Source of the DNA: a virus
Reading direction: 5' to 3' (one strand)
IMG/VR virus record: IMGVR_UViG_3300038738_000016
Location: 1 to 42,337 of that record
DNA: 42,337 bases
This document shows, piece after piece, positions 25,099 to 31,909 of this stretch. The first letter of the stretch is position 1; each line of letters opens with the position of its first letter. Made by a program: the position numbers and the translations under genes. The notes beneath the pieces were generated by a model that ran no database searches, was not told the origin of the DNA, and saw nothing but the letters and a program-made list of their open reading frames with translations.

Positions 25099-27060
25099 TC
25101 AGTCCTTCTGATAGTAATCCGTCACGAAGCCGTCAGCCTTGAGAGGCAGCCCAGGTGCCCAGGGAACCGGCTGACTCATGATCGCCAACATTCGGTCAAG
25201 CTGATCGTCGCTACCCTCTGCCCCTACTTCGTCATGGACGTGCAGCACGATCTCATAACCGGCTGCTGCGAGCCTCATCATGGCTACAGCCAGGCAGTCC
25301 CGGGCAATAGCCTGGACGCAGTTCTCCGTCAGCTTTCCGCCGTAAGTGGACAACACGGTCCACTTCTTCTTGGTCTGGTCAACGCCCCAATAATGAAGCG
25401 CTGGCTTACCAAAGTCGTTTTCCTTGAGAAAAGGCTTTGCATAATAGAGCTTCCGACCACTTGGCAACGTGATCGTGAAAAAATCCTGCTGTGTCTGGTA
25501 ATGGCTCTCCCTCTCAAAGATCAATCCCTTCACACCGACCGGCTGCCCGGTCTGCATGACCTCCAGAGCTGCAGCTTCCATGCTGTACCACAGGTCCACT
25601 ATCCGGCGATTGGCGTTCCGCCAGCGTAGCACGATCTCGGGAAGTTCATCTTCGGTAAGCCCTTTCTCTAAGGCTCCCATGCTGATTAATGCACCTTTGC
25701 CTCCCTGATAACCAAGCGCCAGTTCAGCAACCTTCCCTCGTTGCCGTAAGTCACTGCCCTTCCCGATCTCCTCGATCGGCACGCCGAACATCTGACTAGC
25801 TGACGCTTCATAAATCTTGCCGTGTGTCTTGAAGACTTCCAGGCGCCACTGTTCACCGGCCAGCCAGGCGATGACACGGGCCTCGATCGCGGAAAAGTCA
25901 GCCACAAGAAGCGCCTTGCCGTCCGGTGCAACAAATGCCGTCCTGATGAGCTGCGAGAGCGCGTCAGGTATGTTTCCGAAGATCAGTCTCAGCGCTTCGA
26001 CATTCCGAGCCTTTATGAGCTGCCGAGCCAGACCCAGCAGGAAGCCGTCCTTATTTTTCGGGAGGTTTTGAATTTGTACGAGCCTACCCGCCCAGCGCCC
26101 GGTGCGGTTCGCGCCGTAGAACTGCAGCAGCCCCCGAACCCGGCCATCGTTGCAAGCGGCTACCCGCATCGCAGCGTACTTCTTGACGCTGGTCTTGCTG
26201 AGCTCCTGCCGGATCTCAAGCACACGTTTGGCCTTGCCTTCGTCCAGCTTATCGATCAGCTTGCTTACAGTTCCTTTTTGCAGATTCTCAACCTCTTCGC
26301 CTGTCTCTTCCTCTAGCCATTTGGTAAGCTGCTGAACAGACTTCGGATTGTCCAGCCCGGTCAGCCTGATCGCCTCTGATCGCAGTTCGCCGCTCACTTG
26401 TTGATCGACGGCCAGCGCTCCCTCTACCATCTGAAGATCGCAGGCCAGACCGCGAGCGTTGATCCGCTGATCAAGATACCAGAGCTGCCACTCCTGCTCA
26501 GGCACCGGGAAAGCCGATAACCGGCGCAGTATCTCCATTTCCGCGACCACGTCGCCGATACAGTATTGTTTAAAGAGCTTCCATTTCTCTGGCTCATGGT
26601 GCGGTAGTGTCCGTGTACGGAAGCCGTTCGCCTTGGTCGGTTTCGTCGGCACACAGAACGTCCGGATTAACGCGTTGCCTGTACCAAGTTTTCGCTTGTC
26701 CTGTGGGATACCCAAGGCCTCACCCAACGCAGCCAGACCGGCCGGATAGCCGTTGTACAACCCGTGGACTTGTGTGCAGCGCCACTGCTCAAGCGGCGAG
26801 GAGAAATACTTGTTCAGGCAGTACCACTCGAATGCCGCGTTGTACGCACTCTTGGTGACGTTCGGATCGGCCAGTGCGTGAATTACTTCTGGTGGTATCA
26901 GCTCTCCCTGGGCCAGATCGACAATCTGCACGGGGCTACCGTTCCAGGAGTAGGCAAACAGGAGGATTTGAAAATCGGGGGACTGCACGTATTTGTACAG
27001 TCCCGCCTTCTTGATGTCGACGCTGGAATACGTCTCAATGTCTATGGATAGATGATGCAT
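25099..27060 (-). CDS. Phage DNA polymerase, family A
   Basis: This 653-residue polymerase has an N-terminal 3'-5' exonuclease (DIETYS at the start, with the acidic pair D-x-E) and the polymerase domain. Motif A is VADFSAIEARVIAWLAG, motif B is RQRGKVAELALGYQGGKGA, and motif C is LHVHDEVGAE. It is the replicative DNA polymerase of the phage. ATG at 27060 is 2 nt after the DUF2815 stop (TGAGGCCATG), so coupled translation is likely; an upstream GTG at 27084 is in frame but overlaps the preceding gene. Confidence 0.95.
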   Translation of the reverse strand: MHHLSIDIETYSSVDIKKAGLYKYVQSPDFQILLFAYSWNGSPVQIVDLAQGELIPPEVIHALADPNVTKSAYNAAFEWYCLNKYFSSPLEQWRCTQVHGLYNGYPAGLAALGEALGIPQDKRKLGTGNALIRTFCVPTKPTKANGFRTRTLPHHEPEKWKLFKQYCIGDVVAEMEILRRLSAFPVPEQEWQLWYLDQRINARGLACDLQMVEGALAVDQQVSGELRSEAIRLTGLDNPKSVQQLTKWLEEETGEEVENLQKGTVSKLIDKLDEGKAKRVLEIRQELSKTSVKKYAAMRVAACNDGRVRGLLQFYGANRTGRWAGRLVQIQNLPKNKDGFLLGLARQLIKARNVEALRLIFGNIPDALSQLIRTAFVAPDGKALLVADFSAIEARVIAWLAGEQWRLEVFKTHGKIYEASASQMFGVPIEEIGKGSDLRQRGKVAELALGYQGGKGALISMGALEKGLTEDELPEIVLRWRNANRRIVDLWYSMEAAALEVMQTGQPVGVKGLIFERESHYQTQQDFFTITLPSGRKLYYAKPFLKENDFGKPALHYWGVDQTKKKWTVLSTYGGKLTENCVQAIARDCLAVAMMRLAAAGYEIVLHVHDEVGAEGSDDQLDRMLAIMSQPVPWAPGLPLKADGFVTDYYQKD

Positions 27061-27064
27061 GGCC

Positions 27065-27829
27065 TCACAGCCCCATAATTCCACCGTTCAGAGGCTTACC
27101 GGTGATCGGGTCGATCTGCGGCGCTGATTGCGGTGCTTGACCGAACTGCTGCGGAGCTAGTTGGCCGTAACCGGGAGCCGGTGCTCCGTACCCTTGCTGT
27201 GGATACCCGTATACTTGCTGTGGCTGTTGACCATATGCAGCAGGCTGCGGCGGAGCTGCAGGAGGTGAATACTGTTGTTGAGGAGGAACCGGAGTGCCTC
27301 CAAAAGCTTGTTCTGCGCTGACACGTCCGCCCAGCGGCTCACCATCACGCAATTTTTGTACCGGTCCCAGGCCTGCGCCGACTCCGCGATTGCCTGAATT
27401 GTTGTAAGGGAAAAAGTTGATATTTACACGACCATACATGCCGGAGTAAACTTCCGTTTGATTGATGATTGGATTGAGATTTGCGTCCACAACCTGCTGT
27501 TGCTGCTTGCTGCTTGCTGTCACTACCCAGTGGCCTGCGCATTCAGGACCGAAAGCCTCGCCGTTTGGGCGCAGGCCGTCGCCATCGTAGATCGGGACTT
27601 TCGGTTGTGGAGGTCTCGCGCCTGCCCACACAGTTTGTACGCCTTTGTTAATGGCGGCTGCGATCGCAGCATCAATACGCTGTTTAGTGGCAACGTCGCT
27701 TTTTGGGATCAGGATCGTAACACTGTATTTTGGTTCTTGCCCCGGTTGATTCGCCCGTGGTGTAAACAGATTCACATAGCTAAGTCTCACTTCACCAGTC
27801 GTAACATTTGTCTCTTGTCCAGTTGTCAT
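27065..27829 (-). CDS. DUF2815 ssDNA-binding-like protein
   Basis: This 254-residue protein is of the DUF2815 family, an OB-fold group (T7 gp2.5-like) found beside family A polymerase in many phages. Conserved parts are VRLSYVNLFTPRA, EPKYSVTILIPKSD, YDGDGLRPNG and EVYSGMYGRVNINFFPYNN. The last 80 residues are a Pro/Gln/Gly/Tyr-rich disordered tail, as in SSB. AGGAGG lies 10 nt before ATG 27829. A second in-frame start, GTG 27913 with its own GGAGG, adds 28 residues (MGEIADYHIEQMASGRW first), so two forms may exist. Confidence 0.87.
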   Translation of the reverse strand: MTTGQETNVTTGEVRLSYVNLFTPRANQPGQEPKYSVTILIPKSDVATKQRIDAAIAAAINKGVQTVWAGARPPQPKVPIYDGDGLRPNGEAFGPECAGHWVVTASSKQQQQVVDANLNPIINQTEVYSGMYGRVNINFFPYNNSGNRGVGAGLGPVQKLRDGEPLGGRVSAEQAFGGTPVPPQQQYSPPAAPPQPAAYGQQPQQVYGYPQQGYGAPAPGYGQLAPQQFGQAPQSAPQIDPITGKPLNGGIMGL

Positions 27830-27915
27830 ATTGTCTCTTCCTCCTCGATATTTTCCGCTTGGCCACCTACCGCTGGCCATTTGTTCAATGTGATAATCCG
27901 CTATTTCGCCCACGC

Positions 27916-29097
27916 TTACTGCCCTCCAAAAGCCTGCTCCGGAGTAACCTGATCGCTGATAGCCTGGCGGCCGTCGTCAATCGGCACAAGTGTAGGAGCT
28001 CCTGGCTGCTTTACCACAAGGCCTGACTCTTCAAGCAGCTCGCGGTACTGCTTTTTGCCAATAGCCTTTTCCACAGCTGCAGGTGTCAATGGTTTGCGTT
28101 CGTACAGCAGTGCCTCATCGATACCGTTGGCCTGCAGATGGGCAAAAGCGGCGTCCAGGTCGGCATACTGTCGGGAGCCCCGGCCCTCGACCGCTTTCCA
28201 GCCGGGTACTTCTCCGCCGCGAAGAGCCTCAGCAAGAGCTGCCTCTTTCAAGCTTTTGTACCAACTCACGATGCCCTCAGCTCTGCGGAGCACTTCCCCG
28301 ACTTCATCCCAGCTGATTAGCGGCGGCTTCATCGGCGCGTACTGCTCAACAGAAAGCAATTGCTCTACCCTTGCGCGGCAAGTGTCCCGCGCCCGACAAA
28401 AGCCGCAATGTTCGCCAACCTTATACTCACCTTCACCGGCGAACGCCTTGGCCGCAATCGGCTTGATCGACTCGCCCCAGGCCAACAACTCCGCTGCTGG
28501 AATCGACCACTCTGACGGCTGCTCCCATACCTTTGGCTGCACGATGGACATGTGAACCGTTTCGATCTCGTAAAGCATGGAATATGCCTGCAAAGCCCCG
28601 AGCGCATACAGCATCATCTGCGGATTGTTCTCGGCGGGAACCGGCACGCCTTGACCATTCTTGTAGTCAATGACGTGCAGCTGCTTACCCCCGATCACGA
28701 TGCAGTCTGATGTTCCAGACGATTCCGGCACATATGCGCTCAGATCAACGCGACGTTCGATTGTCACATACGGCGGCGAGCTGAAGCCGTGAACGATTGC
28801 TTGCACGTACTCCAGGTACATGGTTGTGTGTGCATCCATTTCTGGCTCGAACAGAGGGTTTTCCTTGAACTTTTTCAGTGCGTTGGCAAACTTCCTTGGC
28901 CCTATTGGTTCAACAAAATGCTTCCGCAGTTTAAGCTCCGCGATCTCATGGGCAAGTGTTCCTTTCTGAGCTGCTTCGCTCGTAGTATCCGGAAGTGTCG
29001 CTTCAAGCCGGGCGCTCGGCGTGCAAATGAGCCATCGATGCGCCCCACTGGGGGCGAGGAGCGCGTGAGAGCGTTCCGCATGTGAAATTGCCGTCAT
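27916..29097 (-). CDS. DUF2800 Cas4-like nuclease
   Basis: This 393-residue protein is of the DUF2800 group of PD-(D/E)XK nucleases. It begins SHALLAPSGAHRWLICTPSA and carries the KGTLAHEIAELKL helix. Catalytic residues sit in LHVIDYKNGQG (D then K). A Cys cluster (HCGFCRARDTCRA) could bind a 4Fe-4S centre, as in Cas4 and AddB. GGGGG 8 nt before ATG 29097 sets the start; the frame extends 3 codons further. It opens the replication block and overlaps nothing downstream; recombination end-processing is the likely job. Confidence 0.88.
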   Translation of the reverse strand: MTAISHAERSHALLAPSGAHRWLICTPSARLEATLPDTTSEAAQKGTLAHEIAELKLRKHFVEPIGPRKFANALKKFKENPLFEPEMDAHTTMYLEYVQAIVHGFSSPPYVTIERRVDLSAYVPESSGTSDCIVIGGKQLHVIDYKNGQGVPVPAENNPQMMLYALGALQAYSMLYEIETVHMSIVQPKVWEQPSEWSIPAAELLAWGESIKPIAAKAFAGEGEYKVGEHCGFCRARDTCRARVEQLLSVEQYAPMKPPLISWDEVGEVLRRAEGIVSWYKSLKEAALAEALRGGEVPGWKAVEGRGSRQYADLDAAFAHLQANGIDEALLYERKPLTPAAVEKAIGKKQYRELLEESGLVVKQPGAPTLVPIDDGRQAISDQVTPEQAFGGQ

Positions 29098-29414
29098 ACG
29101 CCACACCCCCGTTGTTCCAGTTGCTCCTGAAAGATGTCGAGCTCATTCCGTAGTCGATCAATTTCTCGCTCCAAGCTCATAGCATACCGAATCGTCTCGG
29201 GCCATCCCTCGCGGGCTTCTGCAACAAAACGGGCATCGTTTATACGGGGCTTTCTAGGATAGTCATTCTCCACTCTGGCAACGGCTCCGTATCCCGGCCC
29301 TTTGGGGCCCCATACGATGTTGTCTTCATACATATCAGAATCATTCATTCTCCACGGTCCCGGCGTAGCAGCTTCGCATATTTTGAGGTCAGCCTGCAGA
29401 TCGCGCCGAATCAT
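29094..29414 (-). CDS. Small phage protein with ATPGPW motif
   Basis: This 106-residue protein has an N-terminal motif KICEAATPGPWRM that recurs in phage early proteins of unknown function, a central DYPRKPRINDARFVAEAREGW segment, and a coiled-coil C-terminus (LEREIDRLRNELDIFQEQLEQ). It overlaps the 160-residue gene and the nuclease start. GGGGG lies 7 nt before the ATG. The family is recognised by motif only; function not known. Confidence 0.72.
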   Translation of the reverse strand: MIRRDLQADLKICEAATPGPWRMNDSDMYEDNIVWGPKGPGYGAVARVENDYPRKPRINDARFVAEAREGWPETIRYAMSLEREIDRLRNELDIFQEQLEQRGCGV

Positions 29415-29893
29415 ATCTTCGCCCCCAGCGCCCGCAGCTCCGTTGCAACTGCACCGTAATGCTCTTTTGGAACGGCTGTTAATGGCGGACCTCCGAATCT
29501 TTGCAACATTTGAATTACCTCAGCCTGACGCCCAGCGTCCACAAGTTGAGTCGCTGCAACAGCCAGCTGATCCATAGAGTAAGTTTGCGTTGTCGTCGGA
29601 ACTACTCCAGGGGCCTGACCGGGTGCTACAGGTGGTATTGCAGGGACTCCCTGTACCGGCGGAGCCACGGGTGGCGCTAAAGGTGCTGACTGCGCGAATT
29701 GCTCCGTTTGGTAGGACGGCTGAGTCAACGGGACCACGTTCTGCGGCGGGGCTTCTTGCTGCGGTTGTTGCACCGGCACAGATGCTTGGGGAGCTGCAGC
29801 AGCGGCAAAAGATTGATTGCCAGCAAGAGATTTCGACAGAGCATGAATCGCACTGACCAGTTCAGGGGCATTGATCGTAACGGTAATGTTCAA
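29411..29893 (-). CDS. Pro/Gln-rich early protein
   Basis: This 160-residue protein has a short hydrophobic helix at each end (ITVTINAPELVSAIHALSKSL; and YSMDQLAVAATQLVDAGRQAEVIQML, residues about 108-133) joined by an 85-residue Pro/Gln/Ala-rich linker without order. The last part, HYGAVATELRALGAKI, matches small regions at the ends of similar phage proteins. TTG at 29893 has GGAGGG with good spacing. Opposite-strand promoter elements overlap its ribosome site (29906-29934). Not recognised further. Confidence 0.72.
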   Translation of the reverse strand: MNITVTINAPELVSAIHALSKSLAGNQSFAAAAAPQASVPVQQPQQEAPPQNVVPLTQPSYQTEQFAQSAPLAPPVAPPVQGVPAIPPVAPGQAPGVVPTTTQTYSMDQLAVAATQLVDAGRQAEVIQMLQRFGGPPLTAVPKEHYGAVATELRALGAKI

Positions 29894-29905
29894 AATGAAC
29901 CCTCC

Positions 29906-29934
29906 TTGTTTTTGCGCCTCCAGAAATGTACAAT
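29906..29934 (+). promoter_or_regulatory. Plus-strand promoter of putative short RNA 2
   Basis: TTGTTT, 17 bp, TACAAT fits a sigma-A promoter reading on the plus strand, against the early operon. Expected start near 29941. A hairpin terminator follows at 29963, so the transcript would be roughly 50-55 nt. The -35 lies over the ribosome site of the 160-residue gene. Confidence 0.5.
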
Positions 29935-29940
29935 AGAGGC

Positions 29941-29994
29941 AATCAATATGTGTTTTGTTTTGGACTCAGCGTTGCCGCGCTGGGTCTTTTACTT
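29941..29994 (+). ncRNA. Putative 50-55 nt antisense RNA 2
   Basis: Predicted unit from TSS near 29941 to the T-run after GACTCAGCG/CGCTGGGTC (9-bp stem, 6-nt loop, 29963-29986, then TTTTACTTTT). No open reading frame of note. It is complementary to the 3' end and stop codon of the 40-residue zinc-ribbon gene and to the leader of the 160-residue gene. The same layout occurs at 30317-30378. Prediction from sequence only. Confidence 0.42.
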
Positions 29995-30111
29995 TTCATC
30001 CGCACAATCTTCACATGTTCTGGGGTACCCAGGTTCTGCAAAATCGTCCATATACGTGCCGCATACTTGACATAGCAGACCAGATAGAATCATTTCAGCT
30101 ACTTCTCCCAA
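29989..30111 (-). CDS. 40-residue zinc-ribbon peptide
   Basis: A short frame starts at TTG 30111 with GGAGG 9 nt upstream (GTG 30120 abuts the site). It encodes MGEVAEMILSGLLCQVCGTYM and then DDFAEPGYPRTCEDCADEK. The two CxxC pairs 16 residues apart form a small zinc ribbon. Peptides of this type (GEVAEMILEGxLCxxCG...GYPRTCxDC) are common in early regions of Firmicutes phages; function unknown. Its start overlaps the stop of an upstream frame, and its stop lies in the terminator stem of the plus-strand RNA. Confidence 0.72.
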   Translation of the reverse strand: MGEVAEMILSGLLCQVCGTYMDDFAEPGYPRTCEDCADEK

Positions 30112-30330
30112 TCCAAACACCCTCCTTCCGTTTGGTCACGAGGCCGCCGACAGCCCAACCTCTCTGCCAGCCGTTGCATTTCCTTGAATGCTCCACGCTT
30201 TGGCCTCGCTTATGTAGACCTGTCTCATCAGTGCCGGACGGTCATCCCCGGCAGACCAGGGAATCCCCTGGTTTCGACTAGTTGCACGCGTTTTCCCATG
30301 CGGGTATAATTGGATTGAAATCAATTCCAA
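30099..30330 (-). pseudogene. Possible frameshifted small early gene
   Basis: Two overlapping frames together look like one protein. Frame A (30136-30330) reads MRQVYISEAKAWSIQG and then becomes unconvincing. Frame B, shifted by one base, reads AFKEMQRLAERLGCRRPRDQ and stops at 30099, 12 nt inside the zinc-ribbon gene start. The switch point lies near 30190-30205. Helical SEAKAW...AFKEMQRLAERLG would be a normal continuous phage helix. A one-base indel (mutation or sequencing error) or a programmed shift would explain it. Frame B alone gives a 26-residue peptide from an internal ATG. Confidence 0.45.
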
Positions 30331-30541
30331 TGCTGTTTGCTGAATGGCCGTCCTGCACGACGGTCATTTTGCATTTTCGGCCCTGGTGTGCGGCTGCAAT
30401 CTCCTCTTCCAGCTCAGCGATCTCTGCCTCGATCCACCAGTCCCATGTGCCGTCCGTGTGACAGCTGCGACGCATCTGCCGATAAATGATTTTCAAATCT
30501 TCAATCCTTTGGCGAGCTGCTCGGAAGCCGTATCTCCTCAC
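30278..30541 (-). CDS. Small helical early protein
   Basis: This 87-residue protein begins at GTG 30541, overlapping the upstream stop as GTGA, so translation is coupled. It is basic and helical at first (FRAARQRIEDLKIIYRQMRRSC), then acidic (DWWIEAEIAELEEEIAAAHQG), then CKMTVVQDGHS. No known motif. The 3' 90 bp are covered on the other strand by a promoter and hairpin of a putative antisense RNA. Confidence 0.65.
   Translation of the reverse strand: MRRYGFRAARQRIEDLKIIYRQMRRSCHTDGTWDWWIEAEIAELEEEIAAAHQGRKCKMTVVQDGHSANSIGIDFNPIIPAWENACN
30282..30310 (+). promoter_or_regulatory. Plus-strand promoter of putative short RNA 1
   Basis: TTGCAC, 17 bp, TATAAT: a near-consensus sigma-A promoter pointing on the plus strand inside the minus-strand early operon, at the 3' end of the 87-residue gene. 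No plus-strand gene follows; instead a terminator-like hairpin lies about 27 bp after the expected start. Confidence 0.65.
30317..30378 (+). ncRNA. Putative 55-60 nt antisense RNA 1
   Basis: Predicted from TSS near 30317 to the T-rich tail of the hairpin ATGGCCGTC/GACGGTCAT (9 bp, one G-U, 6-nt loop, 30344-30367, then TTTGCATTTT). It is antisense to codons 55-75 of the 87-residue gene. It shares layout and T4-gap-T4 tail with the unit at 29941-29994. No plus-strand coding capacity. Sequence prediction only. Confidence 0.5.
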
Positions 30542-30717
30542 ACTCTCCCGCCTTTCTCCAGTGCCTTCCGGTTTTCTTGGAGTCGATCGTGATAAGAAGC
30601 TACTGCCTGGTGTGCCCCTGGAAGGTTTGCTGCCGTCATGTTCCTTGCTTCACGGCCAAAGGTTTTCTCCAGGATTGCTTGCTGACGATTGTTCCAGTCA
30701 CATTTGTTGCTATTCAT
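30538..30717 (-). CDS. 59-residue early peptide
   Basis: ATG at 30717 is directly after the upstream TAA and has GGGGATGAGG before it. The frame ends at TGA 30538, overlapping the next GTG. It encodes MNSNKCDWNNRQQAILEKTF then GREARNMTAANLPGAHQ and ends ENRKALEKGGRV, a basic helical peptide. Tight coupling on both sides supports it as a real gene although it is short. Function not recognised. Confidence 0.7.
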   Translation of the reverse strand: MNSNKCDWNNRQQAILEKTFGREARNMTAANLPGAHQAVASYHDRLQENRKALEKGGRV

Positions 30718-30939
30718 TTACCTCATCCCCTCTTCAAATTGTTTAAGGATCTGATCACGCTCAACGCGCAGTTGGTTGATTCTGGCTTTCATCTTGGTAA
30801 CCGCAACTTCTGAGAGCTGTTTCCCCTCTTCAATCAATTGTTTTGCAAGTGATGCATGCTCCCTAGAGATTTGAACCAGACGGTCACCGTGCCCGGAATT
30901 AACTGCCATCCAGATTGCCCGTTTGCTGAAGTTACTCAC
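30718..30939 (-). CDS. Small coiled-coil early protein
   Basis: This 73-residue protein starts at GTG 30939 with AGAGGTGG upstream; a TTG at 30960 is also in frame but lacks a ribosome site. The sequence SNFSKRAIWMAVNSGHGDRL is followed by a charged coiled coil (SLAKQLIEEGKQLSEVAVTKM, then RINQLRVERDQILKQFEE). No family recognised. It is tightly packed with its neighbours in the early operon. Confidence 0.68.
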   Translation of the reverse strand: MSNFSKRAIWMAVNSGHGDRLVQISREHASLAKQLIEEGKQLSEVAVTKMKARINQLRVERDQILKQFEEGMR

Positions 30940-30956
30940 CCTGACTTCCACCTCTC

Positions 30957-31181
30957 TCAATAAAGCGTGAGTTTATCGATTTCACGACAAATATCGTGCT
31001 GCCACTCAACGTCTTCGCTAATGTGTGCAAGCTGACTCATCGTCAGTAGGCAGTTCAGCTTCCATTGCTTGTTAACAAGGGCAGTGTGGCAATGCTTTAA
31101 TTCACGCCACTCATCATGTGTCAGTTGGCGTTTCAACATAAACCCAACCAGCTCCAGCAAGCGATTTTCCACTACAGGCAT
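30957..31181 (-). CDS. Small helical early protein
   Basis: This 74-residue protein starts at ATG 31181 with AAGGGGTG upstream (GTG 31190 lies in the site). It is helical and Leu-rich (RLLELVGFMLKRQLTHDEW, HTALVNKQWKLNCLLTMSQL, WQHDICREIDKLTLY). It lies 12 nt after the DNA-binding protein gene. No known function; early lysis/lysogeny or replication accessory roles are possible. Confidence 0.66.
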   Translation of the reverse strand: MPVVENRLLELVGFMLKRQLTHDEWRELKHCHTALVNKQWKLNCLLTMSQLAHISEDVEWQHDICREIDKLTLY

Positions 31182-31193
31182 GCTGTTCACCCC

Positions 31194-31472
31194 TTATCGT
31201 TGTTCCATCAGCCAGGTTTCCAAGAAGGCTCTTGTTTCCCTTGCCGGAAAATACCATTTGCTCCCTACCTTCCGTTTTGGAAACCGGGGATCGAAAAAGA
31301 ATGCTTCTTGAATGGTGTTCCAACTCATACAGGTTCGCTTTTTCAGCTCTGCCGAATCCCAAAAAACGTACTCCCCCTCAACCTCCTTAACCAGTTCACC
31401 GATCCTTTCACGGCAAAATTTTAGGACTTCGCGCTCATCCACTTGAACGTTGATCAATTGGTTCACATTCAT
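31194..31472 (-). CDS. Excisionase-like DNA-binding protein
   Basis: This 92-residue protein has a winged-HTH-like core: YVFWDSAELKKRTCMSWNTI, then FFDPRFPKRKVGSKWYFPARET, typical of small MerR/Xis-type phage proteins where the hydrophobic KWYFP strand forms the wing. It ends in an acidic helix. As the first gene after the Cro-like gene, with the perfect operator 31485-31499 only 13 bp before the ATG (GGGGGTG site), it may be an excisionase or early regulator. The precise role is inferred. Confidence 0.68.
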   Translation of the reverse strand: MNVNQLINVQVDEREVLKFCRERIGELVKEVEGEYVFWDSAELKKRTCMSWNTIQEAFFFDPRFPKRKVGSKWYFPARETRAFLETWLMEQR

Positions 31473-31484
31473 ACACCCCCTAAC

Positions 31485-31593
31485 GGTATTTTAAATACCC
31501 AACAATTCAAAAAAATAATTAGGGCATACTTAAATAAAGGTATTGACGATACCCCTTCTATTACTTATACTGGTAACAGGTATTAAAAATACC
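31485..31593. promoter_or_regulatory. Operators O1-O3 in the early control region
   Basis: Three 15-bp inverted repeats: GGTATTTTAAATACC (31485-31499), GGTATTGACGATACC (31539-31553) and GGTATTAAAAATACC (31579-31593). All keep GGTAT and ATACC half sites. Two more copies lie at 31843-31857 and 31862-31876 beside the repressor promoter. They are most likely binding sites of the ImmR-like repressor and/or the Cro-like protein. Confidence 0.8.
31543..31571 (+). promoter_or_regulatory. Plus-strand promoter antisense to the Cro-like gene
   Basis: TTGACG, 17 bp, TATACT is a strong sigma-A match reading on the plus strand. Operator O2 covers its -35 and O3 lies just past the start. Its transcript would run antisense through the Cro-like gene (31601-31801) and into the repressor gene 31910, like the establishment promoter of lambda. 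Confidence 0.62.
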
Positions 31594-31600
31594 CTTTGAC

Positions 31601-31801
31601 CTAAAACAAATCTTCCGCCTTACCTTCTAGGATCTCGCAGAGCTTCATCATTAGGCTGAAACTCGGATTGACTCTACCGTATTCTAGGCTTTTGATTGTC
31701 TCCTTTGAAACACCGGCAGCCTCAGCGAGCTGTTCCTGAGTAAGGCCCTTTTGAAGACGTTTTGTTCTTAGGTTTTCTCGCTTTTTCAGCGTTCCGTTCA
31801 C
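31601..31801 (-). CDS. Cro-like Xre-family regulator
   Basis: This 66-residue single-domain HTH_3 protein has KRLQKGLTQEQLAEAAGVSKETIKSLEYG, in which helix 2-turn-helix 3 is QEQLAEAAGVSKETIKSLE. Length fits Cro-type proteins. GGGAGG is 8 nt before GTG 31801; GTG 31810 abuts the site. Its promoter (TTGACG-17-TATAAT) is divergent from the repressor promoter. It is the first gene of the minus-strand early operon and should oppose the repressor at the shared operators. Confidence 0.82.
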   Translation of the reverse strand: MNGTLKKRENLRTKRLQKGLTQEQLAEAAGVSKETIKSLEYGRVNPSFSLMMKLCEILEGKAEDLF

Positions 31802-31821
31802 TGCTTTCACCTCCCGGTAAT

Positions 31822-31850
31822 TTGGTTAACTTGATTATAGACGGTATTTT
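31822..31850 (+). promoter_or_regulatory. Candidate repressor (immR) promoter
   Basis: TTGGTT, 17 bp, TATTTT reads rightward to the repressor gene. It overlaps the strong leftward promoter at 31834-31862 and operator O4 (31843-31857), so the two promoters exclude each other. The -10 is imperfect, consistent with a promoter that needs activation or is deliberately weak. Confidence 0.45.
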
Positions 31851-31862
31851 AACTACCGTCAA
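31834..31862 (-). promoter_or_regulatory. Early (Cro-like) promoter, minus strand
   Basis: TTGACG (-35), 17-bp spacer, TATAAT (-10): almost consensus. The spacer contains operator O4 (GGTAGTTAAAATACC read on this strand), and O5 (31862-31876) abuts the -35, so a bound repressor would block polymerase. It drives the Cro-like gene and probably the whole early operon. Confidence 0.82.
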
Positions 31863-31876
31863 GTATTTTAAATACC
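31843..31876. promoter_or_regulatory. Operators O4 and O5
   Basis: GGTATTTTAACTACC (31843-31857) and AGTATTTTAAATACC (31862-31876), centred 19 bp apart, roughly two helical turns, suited to cooperative binding of repressor dimers. They sit inside the overlapping divergent promoters. Confidence 0.75.
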
Positions 31877-31909
31877 CTTTTTTAATTTTGATTTTGGAGG
31901 GCAACTATT

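Noticed and set aside
26607-26858. Small plus-strand frames opposite the DNA polymerase
   Set aside because: All are antisense shadows without ribosome sites.
31485-31876. Operator cluster considered as CRISPR repeats
   Set aside because: Repeats are 15-bp palindromes with irregular spacing and clear promoter context; no spacers of constant length. No CRISPR array seen anywhere in the window.
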